Below, in pieces: positions 36,847 to 44,194 of a stretch of DNA of 64,000 nt. Both the position numbers and the translations under genes were made by a program. Source of the DNA: Desulfovibrionaceae bacterium (GTDB lineage: Bacteria > Desulfobacterota > Desulfovibrionia > Desulfovibrionales > Desulfovibrionaceae); assembly GCA_016932995.1 (NCBI GenBank), contig JAFGBU010000017.1, forward strand, positions 1 through 64,000, in the 5' to 3' direction. The notes under the pieces are model-generated. The model saw only the letters and a list, made by a program, of their open reading frames with translations, was not told the DNA's origin and did no database searches. Each line of letters begins with the position of its first letter. The first letter of the stretch is position 1.

Positions 36847-36908
36847 CGGCTCCTTAGCCTTGACCCGTATAGGCCGCACCCCTGCTGTTCTCAGTCACGC
36901 CACCACCA
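36815..36908 (-). promoter_or_regulatory. Probable Trp attenuator using the tyrA C-terminus as leader peptide
   Basis: Three consecutive Trp codons (36908-36900) are followed by two codons and the tyrA stop (36893-36891), eight bases, and then ggggugcgg (36882-36874). That segment pairs with the terminator 5' arm ccgcgcccc over nine positions with one G-U. A ribosome finishing tyrA would cover ggggugcgg and let the terminator form. A ribosome stalled on the Trp codons would leave it free to act as antiterminator. Layout is that of classical trp attenuation, except that the leader peptide is the tail of a 251-residue enzyme. Structure prediction was by eye only. Confidence 0.75.
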
Positions 36909-37646
36909 GGAGGCCCGCTGGGCCAGAAGGTCGAGGTCGCCGCCCGCGGCCAGGCCCAGGTAGGACATGTACTGGCGCACGGTCTCCTGGAGAAAGGGGT
37001 TGGCCTCGGCAATGGTCGCGAACAGCTCCTGGTCCTCGGTCATCATCTTGCGGGCCGAGTCCAGGCGGCGCTTCAGCGACGGGGTGACGAACATCTCGAT
37101 GCCCGGGACCTGGCGCATGGAGGCCAGAAAGACCACCGTGGTCGTGAAGTTCAGGCCCTGGACATAGGCCATGGCCCGGTCGTGCTGCTCGGCCGTGGCC
37201 TCGAAGGGGCTGAAGCCCAGCCTGGACATCAGCCCGGACACGCGCCCGAGGGCCGCCTCCCCGCGGCCCGGGACCAGGGCCACCCGGGGGGTGAAGCCCT
37301 CGGGTATCTCGGGCCCGAACAGGGGGTGCGCGCCGACCACGGGCCCGGGATGGGCCGCGAGCATCTGCTCCATGGGCCGGACCTTGACCGAGCAGACGTC
37401 GATCAGGATCGTGTCCGGGTCCAGGAACGGGCAGACCCGCTCAAGGGTCTCGGCCATGGCCGTGACCGGCACGCTCAGCAGGACCAGGTCCGCGCCGGAC
37501 ACGGCCCGGACCACGCTTCCTTTGTCCAGGGGCCGGCCCAGGGTCCGGACCTCGATTGCGGCCTCCCGCGCCCGCTCGCAGATGAGCCGGCCCATGCGGC
37601 CCGAGGCCCCGGCCAGGGCCATGGTCTTTATTTCCCGGCCGTCCAT
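36891..37646 (-). CDS. tyrA: Prephenate dehydrogenase with WWWRD tail
   Basis: 251 residues from ATG 37646, which overlaps the aroA stop (TAATG). Rossmann start MALAGASGRMGRLICERA, then LLSVPVTAMAETL, DVCSVKVRPMEQML, GAHPLFGP and QGLNFTTTVVFLASM are those of the arogenate/prephenate dehydrogenase family; the GAHPLFGP His is the catalytic one. The protein ends ASWWWRD: three Trp codons right before the stop, of no obvious enzymatic use and placed exactly where a Trp leader peptide is needed for the downstream trp genes. Confidence 0.93.
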   Translation of the reverse strand: MDGREIKTMALAGASGRMGRLICERAREAAIEVRTLGRPLDKGSVVRAVSGADLVLLSVPVTAMAETLERVCPFLDPDTILIDVCSVKVRPMEQMLAAHPGPVVGAHPLFGPEIPEGFTPRVALVPGRGEAALGRVSGLMSRLGFSPFEATAEQHDRAMAYVQGLNFTTTVVFLASMRQVPGIEMFVTPSLKRRLDSARKMMTEDQELFATIAEANPFLQETVRQYMSYLGLAAGGDLDLLAQRASWWWRD

Positions 37647-38971
37647 TATTGCCCGCCTCCGGCCCGGACCTTGGCCCACTCATCCCAGAAATCCGGAAAT
37701 GACTTGGCCACGCAGCCCGGATCGTCCAGCCGGGCGTCGATGCCCGCCAGGCCGAACAGGGCCAGGCTCATGGCCATGCGGTGGTCGCCGCGGGTGGCGA
37801 AGTCGATGCGCCTGCCCGCGGGCAGGGGCGCGGGCTCGATAACGATGCCGTCGTCGAGCAGGGCGGTCCGGCACCCGGTCTTGGCTATCTCCGCGGCCAG
37901 GACCTCCAGGCGGTCGGACTCCTTTATGCGCAGGTGGGCCACGTTGCGGATGGTCGTCGGCCCGTCGGCAAAGGCCGCGACCACGGCCACCGTGGGCACC
38001 AGGTCCGGGCAGCGGCCCATGGTCAGCTCCTGGCCCGACAGCTTGCCGGGCATGACCGCGACCCCCTGCTCGTCCCACTTGGCCCCTGCGCCCATGCGGG
38101 TCAAGATGTCCAGGATGGCCCGGTCGCCCTGCAGGGAGCCCACGGCCAGGCCCTTGACCGTGACCGGGGCCGGGCCCACGGCCCCGGCGGCCAGGAAGTA
38201 CGAGCCGTTGCTCCAGTCGCCCTCGACCCGGTAGGCGCAGGCCGAGGGCCTGCCGGGCAGGACCACGAACCTCAGGCGGCCGGGCTCAACGGCCCGGATG
38301 GACCGCCAGGGGACCTGGACCCAGGCCTCGCGCTCCAGGACCTCGGCCCGGAAGGCGATCTTGAAGTCCTCCATGGTCTTCAGGGTCAGGGCCACGTAGG
38401 GCCAGGACACGGCCTTTTGCCCGACCACGGACACGGTCACCGGGCCCTTGGCCAGGCAGGAGGCCATGAGCAGGCCGGAGAGGTATTGGCTGCTCTCCTC
38501 AAGGCTTATGTCCACTTGGCCGGCCTCAAATCCTCGGCTTTCCATGATAAACGGCGGGCAGCCCGGCTCGCCCTCCCAGATGAAGCCCACGCCCAGGCCC
38601 TCCAGGGCCCGGGCTAGCTCGCCCACCGGCCGTTGGTGCAGCCTGCCCCGGCCGAAGACCCGGAAGCGGCCGCCCACGGCCGCGGCCACTGCCGTGAGCA
38701 GGCGGCAGGAGGTCCCGGACTCGCCCATGTCCAGGTCAACGGCCTGGTCCGGGGCCTTGCGCTCCTCGGGGATGCCCCGGACCTGGACGCGGCGGTCCTG
38801 TTTTTTGAAGGCCGCGCCGCACGCGGCCAGGCAGGACACGGTCCTCTCGGTGTCCTGGCTGACGAGCAGGTTCTCCACAACCGACTCGCCCCTGGCCAGG
38901 GCCGCGGCCATGAGCGCCCGGTGGGACAGGGACTTGGAGGCCGGGGCGTTGACGCTCACCGGGGGTCTCAT
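37646..38971 (-). CDS. aroA: 3-phosphoshikimate 1-carboxyvinyltransferase (EPSP synthase)
   Basis: 441 residues from ATG 38971 (TGATG with the pheA stop). APASKSLSHRALMAAAL carries the phosphoshikimate/PEP lysine; MGESGTSCRLLTA, RPVGELARAL, QVDISLEESSQYLSGLLMA, and C-terminal AHLRIKESDRLEVLA and DHRMAMSLALFGL are typical. The SLEESSQYLS stretch departs from the common SSQ(F/Y)-S form, as in other Desulfovibrio-type sequences. Confidence 0.95.
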   Translation of the reverse strand: MRPPVSVNAPASKSLSHRALMAAALARGESVVENLLVSQDTERTVSCLAACGAAFKKQDRRVQVRGIPEERKAPDQAVDLDMGESGTSCRLLTAVAAAVGGRFRVFGRGRLHQRPVGELARALEGLGVGFIWEGEPGCPPFIMESRGFEAGQVDISLEESSQYLSGLLMASCLAKGPVTVSVVGQKAVSWPYVALTLKTMEDFKIAFRAEVLEREAWVQVPWRSIRAVEPGRLRFVVLPGRPSACAYRVEGDWSNGSYFLAAGAVGPAPVTVKGLAVGSLQGDRAILDILTRMGAGAKWDEQGVAVMPGKLSGQELTMGRCPDLVPTVAVVAAFADGPTTIRNVAHLRIKESDRLEVLAAEIAKTGCRTALLDDGIVIEPAPLPAGRRIDFATRGDHRMAMSLALFGLAGIDARLDDPGCVAKSFPDFWDEWAKVRAGGGQ

Positions 38972-40077
38972 CAGCGTATGTCCCCGCTGTCCTGCTGGGC
39001 CCCGGCCGGGTACGAGCCCAGGACGCGCAGGGTGTGGCAGTTGTCTTTCAGCTCGGCGAGCAGGCTTTCGTATTCCGCGCTGCTCAGGTCGCACTCCAGG
39101 TCCGCGAAGAACACGTACTTCCACTTCTCGCCCCGGAAGGGCCGCGACTCCAGCTTGGTCAGGTTGATGTTCCTGCCGGCCAGGGTGTTGAGCACCCCGG
39201 CCAGGGCCCCTGGCCGGTCCGGGGTGGTGAACAGGATCGAGGTCTTGTCGCGGTTGCCGCCCTTGGAGGGCGCCGGGCCGATGACCAGGAACCTGGTCCA
39301 GTTGTCCGGCAGGTCCTCCAAATGCTCGGCCAGGACGTTTAGCCCGAACATGTTGCTCAGCCTGTGGCTGCCGATGGCCGCGGCCCCGGGGCTGCCCGCG
39401 GCCAGCTCAGCGGCCCGGGCCGTGCTCGCGGCCGGGATCAGCGGCCTGCCGGGCAGGTTGTTCTTGAGCCACTCGCCGCACTGCTCCAGGGCCTTGGGGT
39501 GCGAGTGGACCTCGCGGACCTCGGACAAGACCTTGGCCGAGCTCAGCAGGCTGTGGCTGATGCGGCAGAATATCTCGGCCTGGATGAACACCGGGTAGCG
39601 CATGAACAGGTCCGCGGCCTGGCCCACTGTGCCCTGGAGCGAGTTCTCGAGCGGTATGACCCCCATCTCGGCCTCGCCGTCGGCCACGGCCCTGAAGATG
39701 TCCTCGAACCCGTCCCTGGGCGTGAGCTCCGCGGAATGGCCCAGGTACTCTATCCCCGCGAAGTAGGAAAAGGTGCCCTCCGGGCCCAGGTACACGACCC
39801 GCTCGGGCCGCTGCAGGCGGCGGGAGGAGGACAAGACCTCGCGGTAGATGGCCCGCAGGTGCTTCTCGGGCAGGGGCCCGGGGTTCTCCCGGCACAGGCG
39901 CTCCAGGACCTCCTTCTCCCTGAAGGGCTTGAACACCGGCTCGCCGCCGGACTTGACCCGGCCCACGGCCAGGCTGATCCCGGCCCTCTGGTTCAGGAGC
40001 TCGAGTATTTGGCTGTCGATCTCGTCTATCCTGGCCCTCAGGGGGCCGATGGCCTTGTTTTCCTCGCTCTTTGCCAT
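38971..40077 (-). CDS. pheA: Chorismate mutase / prephenate dehydratase (P-protein)
   Basis: 368 residues. AroQ mutase ~10-90 (RARIDEIDSQILELLNQRAGISLAVGRVK), dehydratase ~98-270 (YLGPEGTFSYFAG, PLENSLQGTVGQ, and NWTRFLVIG in place of TRF), ACT domain ~280-360 (KTSILFTTPDRPGALAGVLNTL, LTKLESRPFRGEKWKYVFFADLE) for Phe feedback inhibition. Start ATG 40077, six bases after the preceding stop. Confidence 0.96.
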   Translation of the reverse strand: MAKSEENKAIGPLRARIDEIDSQILELLNQRAGISLAVGRVKSGGEPVFKPFREKEVLERLCRENPGPLPEKHLRAIYREVLSSSRRLQRPERVVYLGPEGTFSYFAGIEYLGHSAELTPRDGFEDIFRAVADGEAEMGVIPLENSLQGTVGQAADLFMRYPVFIQAEIFCRISHSLLSSAKVLSEVREVHSHPKALEQCGEWLKNNLPGRPLIPAASTARAAELAAGSPGAAAIGSHRLSNMFGLNVLAEHLEDLPDNWTRFLVIGPAPSKGGNRDKTSILFTTPDRPGALAGVLNTLAGRNINLTKLESRPFRGEKWKYVFFADLECDLSSAEYESLLAELKDNCHTLRVLGSYPAGAQQDSGDIR

Positions 40078-40082
40078 GTGCT

Positions 40083-41054
40083 CTAGGCCTCTTTTATGTC
40101 TTCCTTGATGCGCATGCCGAAGTGCCTGCCTGCCTGGTCCGTGCGGCACAAAATCTCGTCCCCGGGCTTGAGACTGACCACGCTCACCGGCTCGCCCCCG
40201 GGCCTGACCACGCGGATGGTCTCGGCGTTCTGGAGGAATATCTGGCCCGTGGCCTTGCCGGCCTTGGCCGTGATCAGGAGCATGGGCCGGACCTCGACCT
40301 TGACCCGGCCCACGGTGGCCAGGCCCGCGGAGCCGTCGGCCGAGACCACCAGGACCTCGCTGCCGGCCCGAAGCTCCTCCAGGTAGGAGGTCTTGTCCCC
40401 GGGCATCTGGGCGTAGGCGTGCACCGCCCCGGCGTTGATCCGGAAGGGCCGGGCCGCGACATAGGGGTTGGACTCGGTCTCGGCGTGGACCAGGAAGGTG
40501 AAGGCGCTGGAGTTGCCGACCAGCATGCCCTGGCCGGTTTTGAGCATGGAGATGGTGTCCACGCAGACCCGGTGGCCCAGGCCGGCCGGGTCAATGGCCG
40601 TGACCTTGGCCTTGACCAGGTCCAGCCTGCCCTGGCTGATCTTGATCTCGGCCACGATGGCCTTGAGCTCGGCCGCGGCCTCGGGCAGGACCACCAGGGT
40701 GTCCACGCCGCGCTCCAGTATCCCGGCCGCGAGCCGGGCCCGGTCCAGGGACTCGACCTCCACGGCCAGGCCCTCGGTCTGGGCCAGGAGGTTCTCGACC
40801 GGGATGATCTCCCAGCCCTTGGCCAGGACGACCATCTGGCCGGACTTGAGCCTCTTGGCCGCGTCCTGCTCGTCGGACTTGGCCTTGAGCTCTATGCGGG
40901 TTGCGGCCTCCGGGGTCAGGACCTCGACCCGGCCCAGGGCCTTGACCGCGTCGAGGCGGTCGGCCTCGACCATGATCGCGTCCACCCCGGACTCCAGGGC
41001 CAGGGTGACCAGCTTCTTCTGAAAGGGCACGGCCTTGAAGATGATCTTTTTCAT
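40083..41054 (-). CDS. aroB': 3-dehydroquinate synthase II (archaeal type)
   Basis: 323 residues from ATG 41054; the open frame continuing upstream is read-through of another gene's frame. The type II enzyme acts on 2-amino-3,7-dideoxy-D-threo-hept-6-ulosonic acid and needs NAD. Marks: WEIIPVENLLAQ, GHRVCVDTISMLKTGQGMLVGNSSAFTFLVHAE, RPFRINAGAVHAYAQMP, TSYLEELRAGSEVLVV and EDIKEA. It replaces the usual AroB in this route, which runs from ADTH instead of DAHP, as known for methanogens and Desulfovibrio. Confidence 0.95.
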   Translation of the reverse strand: MKKIIFKAVPFQKKLVTLALESGVDAIMVEADRLDAVKALGRVEVLTPEAATRIELKAKSDEQDAAKRLKSGQMVVLAKGWEIIPVENLLAQTEGLAVEVESLDRARLAAGILERGVDTLVVLPEAAAELKAIVAEIKISQGRLDLVKAKVTAIDPAGLGHRVCVDTISMLKTGQGMLVGNSSAFTFLVHAETESNPYVAARPFRINAGAVHAYAQMPGDKTSYLEELRAGSEVLVVSADGSAGLATVGRVKVEVRPMLLITAKAGKATGQIFLQNAETIRVVRPGGEPVSVVSLKPGDEILCRTDQAGRHFGMRIKEDIKEA

Positions 41055-41065
41055 GTCCCCCCCGC

Positions 41066-41863
41066 TCAGGCCTTGAGCGTTTCCAGGGTCTCCCGGACCC
41101 CGGCGTTCTCGTGCACGATCCTGCTCAGCGCGGCCACCAGCCTCTGCGGGGAGTCGGCCTGGAACACGTTGCGGCCCACGGACAGACCGGCGCCGCCGGC
41201 CATGAGCGAGTCCGCGACCATGCGCAGAAAGGCCTCGGTGCTGCCCATCTTGGGGCCGCCGGCGATGACCACGGGCACGCAGCAGGCGTCGACGACCCTG
41301 GCAAAGGAGTCCGGGTCCCCGGTGTAGGGCACCTTGACCACGTCCGCGCCGAGCTCCACGCCCACCCGGGCGCAGTGGGCGACCATGTCGGGATCGAACT
41401 CGCTCTTCACCTTGGGGCCGCGGGCGTAGACCATGGCCAGCAGGGGCACGCCCCAGGAGGCCGCGTCCGCCGCGATCCTGCCCAGGTCCCTGAGCATGCC
41501 GGCCTCGGTCTCGTCCCCGAGGTTGACGTGCACGCTCACCCCGTCCGCGCCGAGGCGCACGGCCTCTTCCACCCCGCAGACCAGGGTCTTGGCGTTGGGG
41601 AACGGGGACAGGGAGGTGCTCGCGGACAGGTGCACGATGAGCCCGATGTCCTTGCCCTGGGTGCGGTGTCCGCAGCGGACCAGGCCCTTGTGCATGAGCA
41701 CGGCGTTGGCCCCGCCGGCAACGATGTTGCCCACGGCCTCGCGCATGTCCACGAGGCCGTGGATGGGCCCCACGCTCACCCCGTGGTCCATGGGCACGAT
41801 TATGGTCCGTTTGGTGTCCCGGTTGAAGATGCGCTCCAGCCTGATCGCCTTTCCGATATGCAT
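41066..41863 (-). CDS. aroA': ADTH synthase (class I fructose-bisphosphate-aldolase-like; AroA')
   Basis: 265 residues from ATG 41863 (aaggagagcggtc). DeoC/FbaB-type barrel: [64 protein letters not shown]. The Schiff-base Lys is in VVKVPY. Condenses aspartate semialdehyde with 6-deoxy-5-ketofructose phosphate to feed DHQ synthase II. First structural gene of the operon, preceded by the aromatic leader and terminator. Confidence 0.93.
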   Translation of the reverse strand: MHIGKAIRLERIFNRDTKRTIIVPMDHGVSVGPIHGLVDMREAVGNIVAGGANAVLMHKGLVRCGHRTQGKDIGLIVHLSASTSLSPFPNAKTLVCGVEEAVRLGADGVSVHVNLGDETEAGMLRDLGRIAADAASWGVPLLAMVYARGPKVKSEFDPDMVAHCARVGVELGADVVKVPYTGDPDSFARVVDACCVPVVIAGGPKMGSTEAFLRMVADSLMAGGAGLSVGRNVFQADSPQRLVAALSRIVHENAGVRETLETLKA

Positions 41864-41917
41864 GACCGCTCTCCTTGTTGCTCCCCGGCCCGCTTGCCCA
41901 AGCCGGGGCAACCAAAC

Positions 41918-41953
41918 AAAAGGGCCGCCGGCTTGTCTGCGCCTGCGGCCCTT
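41918..41953 (-). terminator. Leader terminator upstream of the aromatic operon
   Basis: Transcript arms aagggccgc (41953-41945) and gcggccctt (41928-41920) enclose a 16-base loop that can pair further (aggc/gccg), followed by a short U-rich stretch (uuuuguuugg). It lies between the aromatic leader ORF and the first structural gene, 55 bases before its ATG. Position argues for a conditional terminator. Confidence 0.75.
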
Positions 41954-41979
41954 GAGAGGTTTTTCGGTTTCCCAGCCCC

Positions 41980-42072
41980 TTAAGGCTGCACCCCTCCCCC
42001 GACCGCGGCGCGGCTGTACCAGTACCAAAAATAATAGGCGGCAAAGCTGCTCTGGTTGGGGGGCTGGGTCAT
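41980..42072 (-). CDS. Aromatic leader peptide (30 aa, YYFWYWY run)
   Basis: ATG 42072 to TAA 41980. Residues 13-19 are YYFWYWY, seven aromatic residues in a row covering all three aromatic amino acids; another Phe is at 10. No stable function is likely for such a peptide; it has the form of an attenuation leader. A GTG four codons upstream is a second possible start; the ribosome site is weak (gggg ~14 bases before the ATG). The terminator at 41918-41953 and aroA' follow. Confidence 0.8.
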   Translation of the reverse strand: MTQPPNQSSFAAYYFWYWYSRAAVGGGVQP

Positions 42073-42081
42073 GGCAACAGG

Positions 42082-42110
42082 CACTACCCCAGGGCCTCGG
42101 GCCGTGTCAA
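42082..42110 (-). promoter_or_regulatory. Possible promoter of the aromatic operon
   Basis: TTGACA (42110-42105) is a perfect -35 hexamer; the best -10 at 17-18 bases is GTAGTG/TAGTGC, weak, and would start the RNA almost at the leader ATG. An upstream promoter in the AT-rich 42120-42260 stretch is as likely. Confidence 0.3.
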
Positions 42111-42153
42111 CCCGTTTTTTCAATATTCCACCCCACTAATCTCAGGTCCCTGC

Positions 42154-42167
42154 TTCCAATTTTGGAA
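42154..42167. repeat. Operator-like dyad ttccaa-tt-ttggaa
   Basis: Perfect 6-bp inverted repeat with a 2-base centre in the AT-rich divergent region between the aromatic operon and amtB. No matching regulator family recognised. Confidence 0.4.
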
Positions 42168-42200
42168 ACCAAGCGCATATATGACTTATCAGATTTTTAT

Positions 42201-42222
42201 TTTTTGACAAATTTATCAAAAA
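42201..42222. repeat. Operator-like dyad tttttga-N8-tcaaaaa
   Basis: Seven-base arms 8 bases apart in the divergent aro/amtB region. Resembles Crp/Fnr half-sites (TTGA/TCAA), but the spacing is two bases longer than an Fnr box. Confidence 0.4.
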
Positions 42223-42273
42223 TAGACTGCAATTTTAACGCTAATGTCTAGATTTGTGGCCCGGCTTTGGACC

Positions 42274-42291
42274 GATTTTTTTACAAAAATC
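42274..42291. repeat. Inverted repeat gattttt-ttac-aaaaatc
   Basis: Perfect 7-bp arms with a 4-base loop, 23 bases upstream of the amtB sigma54 promoter. May be an activator site or end of a leader; no clear NtrC consensus. Confidence 0.35.
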
Positions 42292-42314
42292 AATAATTAA
42301 AAGACGTTGTAACT

Positions 42315-42331
42315 TTGGCCCAGGGGTTGCT
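42315..42331 (+). promoter_or_regulatory. Sigma54 promoter of amtB-glnB
   Basis: TTGGCCCAGGGGTTGCT: GG and GC exactly 10 bases apart with TTGGC and TTGCT matching the -24/-12 consensus. It is 44 bases from the amtB ATG. Together with the gene function this indicates NtrC-type nitrogen control. Confidence 0.8.
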
Positions 42332-42374
42332 CTGTCTTTGCCCAGCCAACCGTCTGTCCACAAGGAGGATCGTG

Positions 42375-43754
42375 ATGTCTCTTTCAATTTCGCGCAGCCC
42401 AAAAAGGCCCTGGCCGCTGTTGCTCGGCCTGGGCCTGTTCGGGACCCTCTCCTGGGCCGGCCCGGCCCTGGCCGCGGACGCGGCCTGCCTGAGCCAGGAC
42501 AACGCCGACCTGCTCTGGACCCTGCTGGCCGCCATCCTGGTCATGTTCATGCAGCCCGGCTTCGCCATGGTCGAGTGCGGCTTCACCCGGGCCAAGAGCG
42601 CGGGCAACATCCTGATGAAGAACTTCGTGGACTTCTCGGCCGGGTCGATCGTCTTTTTCCTGTTCGGCTTCGGGCTCATGTTCGGCAACGACGTCGGCTC
42701 GTTCATCGGCTGGTCCGGCTTCGGGCTCAGCGACCTGGCCGTGGGCGGGGAGAACTGGAACTGGAACATGACCTTCTGGTTCTTCCAGTCCGTGTTCGCG
42801 GCCACGGCCGCGACCATCGTGTCCGGCGGGATCGCCGAACGCACCAGGTTCGGGGCCTACCTCTTGATTTTGATCATCGTCAGCGGCCTGATCTATCCCA
42901 TCTCCGGGCACTGGGCCTGGGGCGGGCTGTGGGGCGGCGAGGGCGGCTGGCTCGAGTCCATGGGCTTCATAGACTTCGCCGGGTCCAGCGTGGTCCATTC
43001 CGTGGGCGGCTGGATCGCCCTGGCCGGGGCCATTGTGGTCGGCCCGCGCGTCGGGAAGTACGCCCCGGACGGCAAGCCCAGGGCCATTCCCGGCCACAAC
43101 ATCCCCCTGGCCGCCCTGGGCGTGTTCATCCTCTGGTTCGGCTGGTTCGGCTTCAACCCCGGCTCCACGACCAGCGCGGACTCGACCATAGGCTACATCG
43201 CCGTGAACACCAGCCTGTCCGCCTGCGCGGGCATGGTCGCCTCCATGGCCTTTTCCTGGCTGCGCTTCGGCAAGCCGGACATCTCCATGAGCATGAACGG
43301 CGTCCTGGCCGGGCTGGTGGCCATCACCGCGCCCTGCTTCACCGTGACCCCGGCCGCGTCCATGCTCATCGGCCTGATTGCCGGGGTCTTGGTGGTCGCG
43401 TCCATCGAGTTCATCGACAAGGTGCTCAAGGTCGACGACCCCGTGGGCGCGGTCTCGGTCCACGGCGTGTGCGGCGCGTTCGGGACCATTGCCGCGGGCC
43501 TGTTCACCCACCCGGCCTTAAACCACGGCCTGGGCGGGCTGCTCTACGGCGGCGGGTTCAAGCTCCTGGGCGTGCAGCTTTTGGGCGCGGGGGCCTTTTT
43601 CCTCTGGGCCTTCGGCGCGGGGCTGCTGGTCTTCGGGGCCCTCAAGGCCCTGGTCGGGGTGCGGGTGACCGAGGACGACGAGCTGAAGGGCCTGGACATA
43701 TCCGAGCACCACATGGAGTCCTACAGCGGGTTTCAGATATTCAGGACCGAGTAG
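42375..43754 (+). CDS. amtB: Ammonium transporter
   Basis: 459 residues from ATG 42375 (caaggaggat upstream). Cleavable signal peptide 1-33 (ends ALA-A), then 11 membrane helices. Family marks: FMQPGFAMVECGFTRAKSAGNI, SGGIAERTRF, the GHWAWGG periplasmic site, DFAGSSVVHSVGGWIALAGA with the first pore His, and DPVGAVSVHGVCGAFGTIAAG with the second. Imports ammonia across the inner membrane and is blocked by PII; glnB follows 27 bases later. Confidence 0.97.
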   Translation: MSLSISRSPKRPWPLLLGLGLFGTLSWAGPALAADAACLSQDNADLLWTLLAAILVMFMQPGFAMVECGFTRAKSAGNILMKNFVDFSAGSIVFFLFGFGLMFGNDVGSFIGWSGFGLSDLAVGGENWNWNMTFWFFQSVFAATAATIVSGGIAERTRFGAYLLILIIVSGLIYPISGHWAWGGLWGGEGGWLESMGFIDFAGSSVVHSVGGWIALAGAIVVGPRVGKYAPDGKPRAIPGHNIPLAALGVFILWFGWFGFNPGSTTSADSTIGYIAVNTSLSACAGMVASMAFSWLRFGKPDISMSMNGVLAGLVAITAPCFTVTPAASMLIGLIAGVLVVASIEFIDKVLKVDDPVGAVSVHGVCGAFGTIAAGLFTHPALNHGLGGLLYGGGFKLLGVQLLGAGAFFLWAFGAGLLVFGALKALVGVRVTEDDELKGLDISEHHMESYSGFQIFRTE

Positions 43755-43781
43755 CCGCGAGGGACCGCGGGGAGAAAGATC

Positions 43782-44114
43782 ATGAAGCTGATAATCGCCT
43801 ACATCAGGCCCGAGAGGCTCAACCAGGTCAAGCAGGAGCTCTACGCCAGGGGCATATACTCCATGTCCGTGACCAACGTCCTGGGTTCGGGCCGCCAGAA
43901 GGGCTACACCGAGACCTACCGCGGCGTGGTCAGCGAGGTGAACCTGCTCAAGAAGGACCGGTTGGAGATCGGCGTCGAGGAGGACCGCCTGGACGCGGCC
44001 CTGGAGGCCGTCGCCAAGGGCGCCCGGACCGGCAGGGAGGGCGACGGGGTCGTGTTCGTGCTCGACGTGGCCGGGTGCCTGCGCATCCGCACCGGCGCGG
44101 ACGGGGTCGGCTGA
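43782..44114 (+). CDS. glnB: PII signal protein without the Tyr51 uridylylation site
   Basis: 110 residues. Body is standard PII (GSGRQKGYTETYRG, then GREGDGVVFVLDVAGCLRIRTG). In the T-loop, position 51 is Ser (VVSEVNLL) where enteric PII has the modified Tyr. So control must be through ATP/ADP and 2-oxoglutarate binding alone, or another residue. Cotranscribed with amtB, its direct target. Closely resembles the known Desulfovibrio PII type. Confidence 0.95.
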   Translation: MKLIIAYIRPERLNQVKQELYARGIYSMSVTNVLGSGRQKGYTETYRGVVSEVNLLKKDRLEIGVEEDRLDAALEAVAKGARTGREGDGVVFVLDVAGCLRIRTGADGVG

Positions 44115-44138
44115 TCCCCTGTCTGGTCTTGGGGCCCG

Positions 44139-44174
44139 AAAAAAGGGGCGCGGGTTGTTCCCGCGCCCCCTTTC
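44139..44174. terminator. Bidirectional terminator between glnB and metK
   Basis: Stem ggggcgcggg / cccgcgcccc (one extra c) with loop ttgtt, flanked by A5-6 on the left and ttt on the right, so it can stop both converging transcripts. Confidence 0.85.
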
Positions 44175-44194
44175 AGTTGTCCGCTCTTGTCCGT

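Larger units (their letters stand above)
41918..42072 (-). promoter_or_regulatory. Probable aromatic amino acid attenuator of the aro/trp operon
   Basis: Leader ORF, a hairpin spanning the stop codon (plus-strand 41973-41988, cagcc/ggcug arms) and the terminator at 41918-41953 form an attenuator layout. Segments that could compete with the terminator 5' arm are gcgguc (in codons 23-24, pairs with ggccgc) and gcagccuu at the leader stop (imperfect). Stalling at YYFWYWY would leave both exposed. Which pairing operates needs folding or probing. Confidence 0.7.

Noticed and set aside
42201-42222. Fnr/Crp box
   Set aside because: TTGA and TCAA are 8 bases apart, not 6; left as a generic dyad.
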